Assembly (NCBI RefSeq): GCF_013778305.1
Contig: NZ_JACEIC010000002.1
Coordinates: forward strand, 1,057,708 to 1,121,707
Direction: 5' to 3'
Length of the DNA: 64,000 nt
From: Nocardioides agri
Lineage (GTDB): Bacteria > Actinomycetota > Actinomycetes > Propionibacteriales > Nocardioidaceae
In this document: positions 34,339 to 44,183 of the stretch, one piece after another
How the letters are laid out: each line of letters starts with the position of its first letter
How positions within the stretch are numbered: position 1 is the first letter of the stretch
Position numbers and translations under genes: made by a program
Notes under the pieces: model-generated
What the model was told of the DNA's origin: nothing
The model's database searches: none
Seen by the model: the letters and a program-made list of their open reading frames with translations, nothing else

Positions 34339-35391
34339 ATGGGTAACCACCGAGCAGATCGTCGCGGCCACGGCCGCCGTCGCTCGGACCTCTCGACCCC
34401 CGCTGCTCCGGCCTCCGCCGTGGGCAAGCGCCGCGCCGAGAAGCCGGCTCGACGTCCTGGTACCCGCGCTGCGGGCACCGCAACCCCCGTTCTCCGCGAG
34501 GACGAGGAGACCATCGTCCTGCCGGTGACGGCCGACGTGCCGGAGGCGCTGACCGAGCGCCCGGTCGTCTACCAAACCTCGCGGATCGGCGGCGTCCGCG
34601 CCGCCCACGCCCCGCGCACCCGCGCCTCCCAGCCGGGAGCGCGCCGCAGCTCCTCCCGCGCGCCGCTCTTCCGCGGCCTTCCCTCCGCGCCCGTCGTGCT
34701 CGGGCTGGCCGCCCTCGCGATCTCCGCGGGCGGCGCGGTCACCGCGGCCGGTGGGCTCGACGAGGACCAGGCCCCGCGCTTCACGCAGGCCAGCGCGCTC
34801 AGCGGCGCCAGCTCGGTCGCCCGGGTGAGCCTGCTCGACCGGACGACGGTCAGCCGGGACTCCCGCCGCGACAGCGCGTCGGACGACGAGAGCGCCGACC
34901 TCGTCGACAAGGCGGAGAAGGCTAGCGCGAAGCGCACCGCCGCCCTCGCCAAGTTCTCGGCGCAGGCCGACAAGCAGAACGAGAAGCTCCTGCTCAACCG
35001 GTGGACGCTGCCGGTCCAGGGCTACCACCTGACCGCCCGGTTCGGCGAGTACGGCCTCTGGAGCCACTACCACACCGGTCTCGACTTCGCCGCCGACCCG
35101 GGGACGCCGATCCACGCCGTCGCCAACGGCGTCGTCACCTCGGCCGGCTACGACGGCGCGTACGGCAACAAGACCGTCATCACGCTCGAGGACGGCACCG
35201 AGCTCTGGTTCTGCCACCAGACGACGATCGGGGTCTCCGTCGGCGACGAGGTCCACTCCGGCGACCTGATCGGCACCGTCGGGTCCACCGGCCACGTGAC
35301 CGGCCCGCACCTGCACCTCGAGGTGCGCCCCGGCGCCGGCGACCCGGTCGACCCGTACGCCGCGCTCCTCGCGCACGGCGTGACGCCCTGA
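34339..35391 (+). CDS. M23 family metallopeptidase (LytM-like peptidoglycan endopeptidase)
   Basis: A 350-residue protein. A basic, Ala/Pro/Arg-rich cytoplasmic N-terminus of about 110 residues is followed by one membrane helix (LGLAALAISAGGAVTAAGG), a coiled-coil stretch (ADLVDKAEKASAKRTAALAK), then the M23 domain with zinc ligands H245 and D249 (HTGLD) and H324/H326 (HLHLE). It should act outside the membrane, cutting cross-links or processing peptidoglycan. All ligands are present, so it is probably active. Its place between pcrA and sucC matches Rv0950c. GGAGAAGC upstream of ATG 34339 supports the start. It converges on pcrA with one base between. Confidence 0.9.
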   Translation: MGNHRADRRGHGRRRSDLSTPAAPASAVGKRRAEKPARRPGTRAAGTATPVLREDEETIVLPVTADVPEALTERPVVYQTSRIGGVRAAHAPRTRASQPGARRSSSRAPLFRGLPSAPVVLGLAALAISAGGAVTAAGGLDEDQAPRFTQASALSGASSVARVSLLDRTTVSRDSRRDSASDDESADLVDKAEKASAKRTAALAKFSAQADKQNEKLLLNRWTLPVQGYHLTARFGEYGLWSHYHTGLDFAADPGTPIHAVANGVVTSAGYDGAYGNKTVITLEDGTELWFCHQTTIGVSVGDEVHSGDLIGTVGSTGHVTGPHLHLEVRPGAGDPVDPYAALLAHGVTP

Positions 35392-35392
35392 T

Positions 35393-37789
35393 CTAGAGCT
35401 TCTCCACCGGCGCGTAGCGCAGCAGCAGCCGCTTGACGCCCTCGGAGCCGAAGTCGATCGAGGCGACGGCCTTGTCGGCGACGCCCTCGAGCGCCACGAC
35501 CGTCCCCATGCCGAAGGCGTCGTGCAGGACCCGGTCGCCCGGCTCGAGGCTCGGGATCTCCCGAGCCGGCTTGGCCCGCGCAGCGGCGTCCGCGCGCACG
35601 GCGGCGGCCGAGAAGTTGCGGCGGCCGGCGGCGGTCGGCTCGCCGAAGCGCTGGCCGCCCGACAGGTCGGGACGGCTCCACCTGGTCTGGGCGGCCTCGG
35701 TGCGCCGCCAGTCGACCAGGTCGACGGGCAGCTCGTCGAGGAAGCGCGATCCGGGGTTGTGGGAGGGCGCGCCCCAGGCGGAGCGCACGACGGCGCGGGA
35801 GAGGTAGAGACGCTCGCGCGCGCGGGTGACGCCGACGTAGGCGAGCCGGCGCTCCTCCTCGAGCTCGGGCTGGTCGCCGAGCGCCCGGGCGTGCGGGAAG
35901 ACGCCGTCCTCGAGGCCGGTGAGGAACACGACCGGGAACTCCAGGCCCTTGGCGGTGTGCAGGGTCATCAGCGTGACCACGCCGGAGTCGTCGGGGTCGT
36001 CGTCGGGGATCTGGTCGGTGTCGGCGACCAGCGCGACCCGCTCCAGGAAGTCGGAGAGCCCGGGGGCCACGGTCCCCGCCTCGACGTCGGCGGGGTCGGC
36101 CGACGGCCCGGCCTGCGGGTCGTCCGCGAACTCGCGGGCGACCGCCACGAGCTCGGCGAGGTTCTCCAGCCGGGTCTCGTCCTGCGGGTCGTCGCTCTCC
36201 TCCAGCCAGGTGAGGTAGCCCGAGCGGGCGAGCGTCGCCTCCAGGACCACATCGGGTCGCTCTCCCCCGTCGACCATGGACTGGAGCTCCTCCACCATGG
36301 CGACGAAGCCCTGGATCTGGGCCAGCGAGCGGGTCGCGAGCCCGGGAGCGTCCTGCGCGCGGCGCAGCGCCTCCCAGAACGTCGTCCGGTCGCGGTCGGC
36401 GAGCGCCTGCACGCAGGCGACCGCCCGGTCGCCGATCCCCCGCTTGGGCGTGTTGAGGATCCGCCGCAGCGAGACCTGGTCGGCCGGGTTGACCAGCATC
36501 CGCAGGTAGGCGAGCGCGTCGCGCACCTCGCGCCGCTCGTAGAAGCGGACGCCGCCGACCACCTTGTAGGGCATGCCGTGCCGGATGAACACCTCCTCGA
36601 ACACCCGGGACTGCGCGTTGGTCCGGTAGAAGACGGCGACGTCGCCGGGCCGATAGGCCTTCGCGTCGGTGAGCGTGTCGATCTCGCCGGAGACGAACCG
36701 CGCCTCGTCGTGCTCGTCGTCGGCGACGTAGCCGACGATCCGCTCACCCTCCCCCGCGTCGGACCACAGCCGCTTCTCCTTGCGGCCCTTGTTGTGGCCG
36801 ATCACCGAGTTGGCCGCGGTGAGGATCGTCTGGGTGGAGCGGTAGTTCTGCTCCAGCAGGATGGACGTGGCGTCGGGGAAGTCCTGCTCGAAGTCGAGGA
36901 TGTTGCGGATGTTGGCGCCCCGGAAGGCGTAGATCGACTGGTCCGCGTCACCCACGACCATCAGCTCGGCCGGCTCGACCCGCTCCGCGTCGGGGTCGGT
37001 GTCCTCCGGCTGGTCGGCGCAGAGCTGGTGGATGAGTGCGTACTGCGCGTGGTTGGTGTCCTGGTACTCGTCGACGAGCACGTGCCGGAAGCGGCGCCGG
37101 TAGGTCTCGCGCACCTCGGGGAACTGCTCGAAGAGGTGGACGGTGAGCATGATGAGGTCGTCGAAGTCGAGCGCGTTGGCCTCGCGGAGGCGGCGCTGGT
37201 AGGTGGTGTACGCCGCGGCGTACGTCTCCTCGAGCTTGTTGTGGGTGTCGGCGGCGACGTCGTCGGCGTCGCGCAGCTCGTTCTTGTGGTTGGACACCCA
37301 GTGCAGCAGCGCGCCCGGCTGGTAGCGGCGCGGGTCGAGGTCGAGGTCGTTGCAGACCAGCGTCATCAGGCGCTTCTGGTCGGCGGCGTCGTAGATGGAG
37401 AAGTTGGACTTGTAGCCCAGCTTCTCGATCTCCTTGCGGAGGATGCGCACGCAGGCGGAGTGGAACGTCGAGACCCACATGATCCGGGCACGCTTGCCGA
37501 CGAGGTCCTCGACGCGCTCCTTCATCTCGGCCGCGGCCTTGTTGGTGAAGGTGATCGCGAGGATCGAGCCGGGGTGGGCCCGGCGCTCCGAGATCAGCCA
37601 GGCGATCCGGCGGGTGAGCACCCGGGTCTTGCCCGAGCCGGCGCCGGCGACCACGAGCAGCGGCGTGCCCTCGTGGGTCACGGCGGCGCGCTGCGGGTCG
37701 TTGAGCCCGGCGAGCAGCTCCTCCCTGCTGGGGCCTCGGCGGGCGGGCAGGACGGGCTCGAGGCCGGGCAGCGGGATCGACGTGCTCAT
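35393..37789 (-). CDS. pcrA: ATP-dependent DNA helicase PcrA/UvrD
   Basis: A 798-residue superfamily 1A 3'-5' helicase used in repair and replication restart. Motif I is GAGSGKTRVLTRR, motif Ia is FTNKAAAEMKERV, motif II is LVDEYQDTNHAQY, motif III is VGDADQSIYAFRGA, motif IV is LEQNYRST, and motif VI is YVGVTRARERLYLS. The C-terminal 60 residues (GDRVLHDAFGMGTVVALEG) are the Tudor-like end that binds RNA polymerase in PcrA proteins. It lies 45 bases downstream of the last che gene. Confidence 0.95.
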   Translation of the reverse strand: MSTSIPLPGLEPVLPARRGPSREELLAGLNDPQRAAVTHEGTPLLVVAGAGSGKTRVLTRRIAWLISERRAHPGSILAITFTNKAAAEMKERVEDLVGKRARIMWVSTFHSACVRILRKEIEKLGYKSNFSIYDAADQKRLMTLVCNDLDLDPRRYQPGALLHWVSNHKNELRDADDVAADTHNKLEETYAAAYTTYQRRLREANALDFDDLIMLTVHLFEQFPEVRETYRRRFRHVLVDEYQDTNHAQYALIHQLCADQPEDTDPDAERVEPAELMVVGDADQSIYAFRGANIRNILDFEQDFPDATSILLEQNYRSTQTILTAANSVIGHNKGRKEKRLWSDAGEGERIVGYVADDEHDEARFVSGEIDTLTDAKAYRPGDVAVFYRTNAQSRVFEEVFIRHGMPYKVVGGVRFYERREVRDALAYLRMLVNPADQVSLRRILNTPKRGIGDRAVACVQALADRDRTTFWEALRRAQDAPGLATRSLAQIQGFVAMVEELQSMVDGGERPDVVLEATLARSGYLTWLEESDDPQDETRLENLAELVAVAREFADDPQAGPSADPADVEAGTVAPGLSDFLERVALVADTDQIPDDDPDDSGVVTLMTLHTAKGLEFPVVFLTGLEDGVFPHARALGDQPELEEERRLAYVGVTRARERLYLSRAVVRSAWGAPSHNPGSRFLDELPVDLVDWRRTEAAQTRWSRPDLSGGQRFGEPTAAGRRNFSAAAVRADAAARAKPAREIPSLEPGDRVLHDAFGMGTVVALEGVADKAVASIDFGSEGVKRLLLRYAPVEKL

Positions 37790-37834
37790 CTCGCGGCCCA
37801 GCCTACGTGCGCCCTCCCCCAGGGACGGCCCCGG

Positions 37835-38305
37835 TCAGAGTGCGATGACCACCGACAGCCCGCCGGGGCCGTAGCCGGCGATCTCCAGCTCGAGGTCCTC
37901 CCGGGCGGCCGGCTGCGTGGCGGTGTTGAACACCTGCGGCGGGAGCGGGTCGCTCGGCGCGTAGCTCATCGAGAGACGGAGGTGGACGTCCAGCGCGTCG
38001 CCGAGGGTGGCGGCCAGGACGTTGCAGATCTCCGAGGCGTTGTCGAAGAGGTTCGGCGCGAGCAGCTGGTTCTCGATCGAGTCGTCGGCCGCGCCCTTGG
38101 GCACGAGCGCGATCGCCGCGCCGCAGCGAGCCGCGAGCGCGAGGTCCATGACGGCGACGGCGCGCAGCCGGTGACCGTCGTCGACGTACGACGCGACGAC
38201 GGGCTTCGGGATGCCGACGTCGACCGGCTTGCCACCCGCGACGGCGACGTCGCGACCGAGCAGCCCCTCGAACAGGTCCTTGACGGCCTTGCGATCAGGC
38301 AGCAT
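37835..38305 (-). CDS. CheX/CheC-like protein, last gene of the che cluster
   Basis: A 156-residue protein with the general CheC/CheX/FliY plan: VVASYVDDGHRLRAVAVMDL, a hydrophobic strand GAAIALVPKG, a helix LLAPNLFDNASEICNVLAAT containing E..N as in the phosphatase helix, and a C-terminal beta strand LSVVIAL. CheX-type proteins dephosphorylate CheY. The similarity is weak, and only the E-x-x-N helix supports activity. It follows cheY at 38311 by five bases. Confidence 0.6.
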   Translation of the reverse strand: MLPDRKAVKDLFEGLLGRDVAVAGGKPVDVGIPKPVVASYVDDGHRLRAVAVMDLALAARCGAAIALVPKGAADDSIENQLLAPNLFDNASEICNVLAATLGDALDVHLRLSMSYAPSDPLPPQVFNTATQPAAREDLELEIAGYGPGGLSVVIAL

Positions 38306-38310
38306 CGCGA

Positions 38311-38673
38311 TCAGCCCAGCATTCCGGAGAGCGCGTCCGAGAAGTGGTCGGACGTGAAGGGCTTGGCGATGAGGAACATCGCGCCGGCTGCCTTCGCGGT
38401 CTCGCGCATCTCCTCCGAGCCCTCGGAGGTGACGAAGCCGAACGGGACCTCGTTGCCGCCGCTGCGGAGGTCGCGGAGCAGCTCGATGCCGGTCTTGTTG
38501 GGCATGTTCCAGTCGGAGAGCACCAGGTCGGGGGCGTCGCTGGCCACCTTGTCGAGCGCCTCGGCACCGTCCGCGGCCTCCACGAAGTCGTGGTGCCCGA
38601 AGCCCGCCTGGCGCATGGTGCGCAGCACGATCTGTCGCATGACCTTGCTGTCATCTGCGATGAGGATCTTCAT
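38311..38673 (-). CDS. cheY: CheY-type response regulator
   Basis: A 120-residue single receiver domain with the acidic pair D7/D8, phosphoacceptor D54 (LVLSDWNMP), T/S switch region (FVTSEGSEE) and the conserved lysine in LIAKPFT. It has no output domain, so it probably carries the CheA signal to the flagellar switch or another target. AAGGAAAG upstream of the ATG is the ribosome site. A second, distinct CheY lies at 39161, with a CheX gene between them. Confidence 0.92.
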   Translation of the reverse strand: MKILIADDSKVMRQIVLRTMRQAGFGHHDFVEAADGAEALDKVASDAPDLVLSDWNMPNKTGIELLRDLRSGGNEVPFGFVTSEGSEEMRETAKAAGAMFLIAKPFTSDHFSDALSGMLG

Positions 38674-38714
38674 GGTTCTCGAGTTCTTTCCTTGTTCTAG
38701 CTCGACGTGGCCGG

Positions 38715-39160
38715 TCAGGCCGCGGCGTCGGGGACGACTTGGACGTACACGGGCGCGTCACGCCAGGAGACCACCATGCACTCACCCTGTGCGGGCGGCG
38801 CAGTGCAGGGAGCGACTCCCGGCAGACCGAGTGCGGACACGCCGTCGAGCGCGCCCTTCACGCTACCGCCGACGACGTTGAGGACCTCGCCCACGGCGTC
38901 GTGGACGTCGAGGTCCGGGAGCACCTCTTCGGGCCCGCAGCCGAGCATGGCGCCGGCGATCTGGGCCGCGACGTCGCGGTCACAGGTCAGCACCAGCCGA
39001 CCGTTCCAGTCGCCGCGCAGCTCGATCTGGGCCTGCACGCCGCTGCCGAACTCGGCCGGCCGGTCCGCCGGCCACGGGTCGGCGCTGGCGAAGAGCATCG
39101 AGCCCCACACCTGCTCGATCGCGGCGAGCACGAGCGCGTTGTCGGGCGCAGTTCCGTTGG

Positions 39161-39164
<4 letters not shown>
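38715..39164 (-). CDS. cheX: CheX-type chemotaxis phosphatase
   Basis: A 149-residue protein of the CheC/CheX/CheA-phosphatase fold. The active helix appears as VHDAVGEVLNVVGGSVKGAL, with E and N spaced as in CheX. LRGDWNGRLVLTCDRDVAAQ is the typical beta-turn-beta segment. It probably removes phosphate from CheY proteins; no CheZ or CheD is encoded in the window. Its GTG start overlaps the cheY stop by four bases. Confidence 0.8.
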
Positions 39165-39537
<373 letters not shown>

Positions 39538-39553
<16 letters not shown>

Positions 39554-40377
39554 GTGCGCTGTTCCTCTCTGATCCGGTACACCGACGACCTTCCGGCGGG
39601 TACCCGTTCCCAGGCGTCGTCGACGCCCATGGTCATTTCCGCCGCTCCGAGGAAGAGGTGGCCGTCCGGCGCCAGCACCTGGCGGACCCGCTGGAGCACC
39701 TCACGCTTGGTGGGCATGTCGAAGTAGATGAGCACGTTGCGCAGGAACACCACGTCGAACTGGCCCATCGGCGGGAACGGCCGGGTCAGGTTGAGGTGAC
39801 GGAACTCCACACGTTCCCTGATCGACTGGTTGATCCGCCAGTTGAGGCCCTGGCGCTCGAAATGTCGCACCAGGGTCGTGGCCGGAAGGCCTCGGTTGAC
39901 CTCGAGCTGGGAGTACTCCCCGCGCCGTCCCCGCTCGAGCATCTCCTCGGAGAGGTCGGTGGCGGTGACGTCGACGCGCCAGCCCGCGAGCGCCGGCGTG
40001 TCCATCGCGGTCATCACGATGCTGTACGGCTCCTGGCCGCTCGAGCACGCGGCGGCCCACACCCGCAGCTGCTTGCGCGGGCGGTTGCGGGCGAGCTCGG
40101 GGAAGATCGTCTCGCGCAGCGTCGTGTAGGGGTCGGTGTCGCGGAACCACGACGTCTCGTTCGTGGTCAGGGCCTCGACGACCTGCTTGAGCGCCGCCGG
40201 CGACCGGCGGGTCGACAGCTGGGCGACGTACGCGTCGACGTCGGGGTGGCCCGCCGCCCGCGCGAGCGGCACCAGGCGCGACTCGACGAGGTACTCCTTG
40301 CCCGGCTCGAGCACGATCGCGCTCTCGGCGCGGACGAGCTCACGGACGAAGGTGAAGGCCGAGGAGCTGATCGTCAC
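39538..40377 (-). CDS. cheR: Chemotaxis protein methyltransferase CheR
   Basis: A 279-residue SAM-dependent enzyme methylating receptor glutamates. The N-terminal helical domain ends at TTNETSWFRDTDPY. The SAM-binding segment RVWAAACSSGQEPYSIVMTA and FDVVFLRNVLIYFDMPTK are characteristic. The length is normal. The start overlaps the cheB stop by four bases, which pairs the opposing methyltransferase and methylesterase in translation. Confidence 0.95.
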
Positions 40378-41465
40378 CGGGCCACCGCCGTGCCGGCAGA
40401 GCTCGGGACGAGCCGGCGCACGATCTCCGGGGCGAGGTCACGCAGCGGCAGGACCCGCTCGGCGAGCCCCGCGGTCGCGACGGCGCCGGGCATCCCCCAC
40501 ACCACGGAGGTGGCCTGGTCCTGGGCGAGCACCGCGCCACCCTGGTCGACGATGGTGCGCGACCCGCGGGCGCCGTCGGAGCCCATGCCGGTGAGGACGA
40601 CGCCGAGCACCGCACCGCCGACCGCACCGGTGGCGCTGCGGAAGAGCACGTCGACGGCCGGGCGGCAGAAGTTCTCGGGCGGGTCCTGCGTCAACCGGGT
40701 GACCAGGCGCTGGGAGTCGCCCACCACCTCGAGGTGGAAGTCGCCGGGCGCGATGCACACCGTGCCGGGCCGGAGCTCCTGGCCGTGCGCGGCCTCGGTG
40801 ACCTCGACGTCGAGCTGGCGGTCCAACCGGGCCGCGAACTGCTTGGTGAACAGCGGCGGCATGTGCTGCACCACGGCGACCGGCACCGGGAGCGGCGGCA
40901 GGCCGGCGAGCAGGGTGCCGAGCGCCTCCGGACCACCGGTCGAGCACCCGATCACGAGGAGCCGGTAGCTCCCGGCGGGACGCGCGACCGGCGCGCGGAG
41001 CGGCACCGGCGCAGCCACCGGCGGCGGCACCGCACCCGCGGGGACCGGGTGGCCGCGGCGAGGCACCAGTGACTTGATCCGCGGGATCAGCGCCTCGCGG
41101 ACCTGCTCCATGGAGCGGCCGACGCTGCCGACGTTCGCGGGCTTGGGCACGTAGTCCGACGCGCCGGCGGCGAGAGCGTCCAGGGTCGCCGCCGCGCCCC
41201 GCTCGGTCAGGGTGCTGAACATGATGACCGGGACTCGGCTGCCGGAGGCACGGAGCCGGCGCACCGTCTCGATGCCGTCGAGCTCAGGCATCTCGACGTC
41301 CATGGTCACGAGGTCTGGATCGAGCATCGCGATCTTCTGCAGGCCCGCTCGACCGTTCACGGCCGTGCCGACGACCTCGATGTCGGGATCCGCAGACAGC
41401 AGGTCAGAGACCAGCTTGCGGATCACCACCGAGTCATCGACGACAAGCACCCGGATCCGGGTCAT
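40374..41465 (-). CDS. cheB: Chemotaxis methylesterase/glutamine deamidase CheB
   Basis: A 363-residue response regulator enzyme. The receiver domain has D10/D11 and phosphoacceptor D56 (LVTMDVEMPELDG). The catalytic domain starts around residue 165 and holds serine (VIGCSTGGPEAL), histidine (VVQHMPPLFT) and aspartate (TGMGSDGARG). A proline-rich linker joins the two. ATG 41465 is supported by GAGGA eight bases upstream. A sigma-28-like promoter at 41515-41540 suggests cheB heads a second transcript (cheB-R-Y-X-Y-X). Confidence 0.95.
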   Translation of the reverse strand: MTRIRVLVVDDSVVIRKLVSDLLSADPDIEVVGTAVNGRAGLQKIAMLDPDLVTMDVEMPELDGIETVRRLRASGSRVPVIMFSTLTERGAAATLDALAAGASDYVPKPANVGSVGRSMEQVREALIPRIKSLVPRRGHPVPAGAVPPPVAAPVPLRAPVARPAGSYRLLVIGCSTGGPEALGTLLAGLPPLPVPVAVVQHMPPLFTKQFAARLDRQLDVEVTEAAHGQELRPGTVCIAPGDFHLEVVGDSQRLVTRLTQDPPENFCRPAVDVLFRSATGAVGGAVLGVVLTGMGSDGARGSRTIVDQGGAVLAQDQATSVVWGMPGAVATAGLAERVLPLRDLAPEIVRRLVPSSAGTAVAR

Positions 41466-41514
41466 GCACAACGTCCTCACATCAACGCCTACCCCCGCGG
41501 CAGGCGATGATCAG

Positions 41515-41540
41515 ATCGGCTGCGACGCCGACTTCCTGAG
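41515..41540 (-). promoter_or_regulatory. Sigma-28 (FliA/SigD)-like promoter of cheB
   Basis: On the minus strand: CTCAG (41540-41536), 15 bases, GCCGAT (41520-41515). It has the same spacing and nearly the same sequence as the elements before cheA and the lone chemoreceptor. It lies in the 98-base gap between the unknown gene and cheB. Confidence 0.6.
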
Positions 41541-41563
41541 CGCGCCCAGGTGACGAATGCGCA

Positions 41564-42454
41564 TCAGTCGAGGTGGGGGTGCACGGCGCGCCAGGGCCGC
41601 AGGAGCACGGCCGCGTCCGCGGCGGGCAGCAGGTCGCTCACGGCCGACGCCTGGACGACACCGGCCCAGGCGTTCCACACGCCGTACGCCGCGTCGTGGG
41701 CGGTGAAGCCGCCGCGGTCGAAGGCGATGACGCCCGCGAGCTGGGCGTCGCAGGCGGTGCGCAGCCGCTCCGCCAGCGAGAGCGCCCAGGTCGCCTGATG
41801 CATCGCCGGTGCCCACTGCGCGGTGTGCACCCGGAGCTCGTCGACGACACGGCGCCAGGCCGACCGGGTCTGGTGGTCGCTGCCGGCGACCGAGGCGAGC
41901 CGGGCATCCACCTCGGGCAGCCCGACGGTGACCGTGCTGCCGTCGTCGGGCAGTGCCGCGCGGACGTACGGCGCGGCCATGGCCCGGCGCAGCTCGCCGG
42001 GCAGCTCCTCACGCAGGTAGGCGCTGGTGGCGGCGTCGACGAGCACGTCGGCGGCCAGCGCGGCCCCCGGGTCCTGGACCGCGACCGGACCGCTGGCCAG
42101 CCAGGTCCAGTCGAGGAGGTCGTGGCGCACGAAGCGGTCGAGGGCGTCCGCGTCGCCGAGCAGGCTGGTCTCGAGGCGGCGCAGCAGCGCGGTCTCCCCC
42201 GCGGCCGCCTCGTCGATCGCGGCACCGGCCAGCGGGAGCGCGTCGCGCATCGAGCTCGTCGATGCCGCGGCGTCGGCGCACGCCTGCCGCCACTGCTCGC
42301 GCGCCCCGGCGCCCGGGTGGCAGTCAGCGAGTCGCTCGACCTCGGCGGGTGAGGCCGCGATCGCGACCCGCAGCACCTCGGCCACCTGACTGCCGCCAGG
42401 CAGGCGGGCCAGGTCGAAGCCCAGAGCCGGCGCGCCGACCACCGAGTAGCCCAT
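41564..42454 (-). CDS. Unknown protein encoded inside the chemotaxis cluster
   Basis: I do not recognise this 296-residue protein. It is alanine-rich, predicted mostly helical, has no signal peptide or membrane helix, and no catalytic motif I can name. Repeated W-containing helices (LDWTWLASGPVAVQD, AWRRVVDELRVHTAQWAPAM, YGVWNAWAGVVQASAV) suggest a compact cytoplasmic helical domain. It sits between the chemoreceptor block and cheB, separated from each by about 100 bases, with a hairpin on the receptor side. The location hints at a chemotaxis link but does not prove it. The frame ends 21 bases before the cheB promoter. Confidence 0.6.
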   Translation of the reverse strand: MGYSVVGAPALGFDLARLPGGSQVAEVLRVAIAASPAEVERLADCHPGAGAREQWRQACADAAASTSSMRDALPLAGAAIDEAAAGETALLRRLETSLLGDADALDRFVRHDLLDWTWLASGPVAVQDPGAALAADVLVDAATSAYLREELPGELRRAMAAPYVRAALPDDGSTVTVGLPEVDARLASVAGSDHQTRSAWRRVVDELRVHTAQWAPAMHQATWALSLAERLRTACDAQLAGVIAFDRGGFTAHDAAYGVWNAWAGVVQASAVSDLLPAADAAVLLRPWRAVHPHLD

Positions 42455-42475
42455 CGCCCGCTCCCTCGACGCGTC

Positions 42476-42504
42476 GACCCCGCCCGGAAGGTCCGGACGG
42501 GGTC
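42476..42504 (-). terminator. Hairpin after the chemoreceptor block
   Basis: GACCCCG/CGGGGTC and CCGGA/TCCGG pair around an AGG loop with one internal mismatch. It lies 51 bases past the stop of the last receptor gene and only 22 bases before the next start, so it may end or attenuate the cheA-receptor transcript. Confidence 0.55.
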
Positions 42505-42554
42505 GATCGTAGCCCGACCCCGACGAGCGGGACCCGGCCTTGCGTCTGCCTTGC

Positions 42555-44183
42555 TCAGGCCTTGAAGAAGCCCACGACGTCGCGGAGCTCGGTGGCCATG
42601 CGGGCCATCTCGTCGACCGCGCCCTGCGACTGCGCGAGGGCGGCCGTGGTGGACTGCGCCGCCGCCGATACCCCCGTGATGTTGGTGGCGATCTCGCCGG
42701 AGCCCGTCGAGGCCTCGGCGACGTTGCGGGACATCTCGTTGGTGGTCGCGGTCTGCTCCTCCACCGCCGAGGCGATGGTCAGCTGGTAGTCGTTGATCCG
42801 GGTGATGATCGTGGAGATCTGCTCGATCGCCTCGACCGCGCCGGTGGTGTCGGCCTGGATGGCCTCCACACGACGCGCGATGTCCTCGGTGGCCCGCGCG
42901 GTCTCCTGCGCGAGCTCCTTGACCTCGTTGGCGACGACCGCGAAGCCCTTGCCCGCCTCGCCGGCACGCGCCGCCTCGATGGTGGCGTTGAGCGCGAGGA
43001 GGTTGGTCTGCTCGGCGATCGAGGTGATCACCTTGACGACGTTGCCGATCTCCTGGCTCGACGTACCGAGCTTGGCGACCGAGACGTTGGTGGTCTCGAC
43101 GATGCCGACGGCCTCCGAGGCGACGCGGGCGGCGTCGTTGGCCGACGCGGCGATCTCGCGGATCGACGCCCCCATCTGCTCGGCACCCGCGGCGACGGTC
43201 TGGACGTTGAGCGAGACCTCGTCGGCCGCACCGGCGACGACACCGGCTTGGACGGCGGTCTCCTCGGCACCCGCAGCGATCTGCTGCGAGGACGCCGACA
43301 GCTCCTCCGAGGCCGCCGCCACCGCGTCGGCCGAGCCGGTGACCGAGCCGATCAGCTCGCGGAACCGGTCGAGAGAGCGGTCCAGCGCAGCGCCCATGAC
43401 GCCGACGTCGTCGCCGGAGTCCAGGTGGGCACGCTGGGTGAGATCGCCGTCGGCGAGGGCCTCCAGGACCTCGCGGACCCGGGTGACCCGCTTCGCCGTC
43501 GCCGTGGCGACCATCCAGCCGAGGAAGAGCGACAGGCCGATGCCGACCACGAGGAGCGCGATCGCGGTGATCTGGTTGGCGCGGTGGGCACCGCGGACGG
43601 CAGCGACGGCCTCCTCGGCCTCGCTGTTCTCCTGCGAGGTGAGCTTCTCCACCAGCTCGGTCATCTTCTCGGTGATCGGGGTGCCGGTGGAGGCGTTCTT
43701 GACCCACCACCACTCCGTCTCGCCGTCCATCGCCAGCGGGAGGAGGGTGTCCTGCTGCAACGCCATGTAGGCGTCGACGGCCTCCGACAGCTCGGCCGCG
43801 CGGGCCTTCTCGACCGCACCGGTGCCGGCGTAGGTCTTGGCCGCCTCCTGGTAGGCCGCGTAGTGCACGACGAGCTGGTCCTGCGCGGAGATCTTGTCGC
43901 CGTCCTGCAGCGCGAGGGCAGCGTTGCGCGCGTCGATCCGCATCCCGAGGATCGCCGTGTGCATGTCGGCGACGGCGCTCACGCCACGGACGTTGTTCGC
44001 GTAGAGCCCCTCGGCCTGGTGCACGGAGCCGCTCATCGACCACATGCCCATCACCCCGATCGCGACCGCGAACGCGGCGGTGAGGCCGACGCTGATCATG
44101 ATCTTGGGCTTGACGTTGGTGTCGCGGAACCACCGGATCAGCACGTGGCTGGAGGCCCGGGTGCCGACGAACTCTTCAGTCAT
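42555..44183 (-). CDS. Methyl-accepting chemotaxis protein (cluster copy 1)
   Basis: A 542-residue receptor with an N-terminal membrane helix ([21 protein letters not shown]), a four-helix-bundle ligand region of about 150 residues ([20 protein letters not shown]), a second helix ([21 protein letters not shown]), a HAMP segment ([14 protein letters not shown]) and a signalling domain with the tip [20 protein letters not shown]. Its signalling half is almost identical to the three receptors upstream. It overlaps the stop of copy 2 by one base (TGATG). Confidence 0.93.
   Translation of the reverse strand: MTEEFVGTRASSHVLIRWFRDTNVKPKIMISVGLTAAFAVAIGVMGMWSMSGSVHQAEGLYANNVRGVSAVADMHTAILGMRIDARNAALALQDGDKISAQDQLVVHYAAYQEAAKTYAGTGAVEKARAAELSEAVDAYMALQQDTLLPLAMDGETEWWWVKNASTGTPITEKMTELVEKLTSQENSEAEEAVAAVRGAHRANQITAIALLVVGIGLSLFLGWMVATATAKRVTRVREVLEALADGDLTQRAHLDSGDDVGVMGAALDRSLDRFRELIGSVTGSADAVAAASEELSASSQQIAAGAEETAVQAGVVAGAADEVSLNVQTVAAGAEQMGASIREIAASANDAARVASEAVGIVETTNVSVAKLGTSSQEIGNVVKVITSIAEQTNLLALNATIEAARAGEAGKGFAVVANEVKELAQETARATEDIARRVEAIQADTTGAVEAIEQISTIITRINDYQLTIASAVEEQTATTNEMSRNVAEASTGSGEIATNITGVSAAAQSTTAALAQSQGAVDEMARMATELRDVVGFFKA
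43225..43316. repeat. 92-base segment identical to 47628-47719
   Basis: Part of the signalling domain of chemoreceptor copy 1. It is identical base for base to the same region of copy 4, while copies 2 and 3 differ at several third-codon positions. It marks recent exchange between copies 1 and 4. Confidence 0.9.

Noticed and set aside
35522..38881. A 1119-codon plus-strand frame opposite pcrA and the che genes
   Set aside because: It is antisense to strong genes (all helicase motifs are on the other strand) and shows only low-complexity composition.
41638..44133. An 831-codon minus-strand frame overlapping the unknown che-cluster gene and receptor copy 1
   Set aside because: It is out of frame with both genes, which are better supported; the product is Arg/Pro/Ser-rich.
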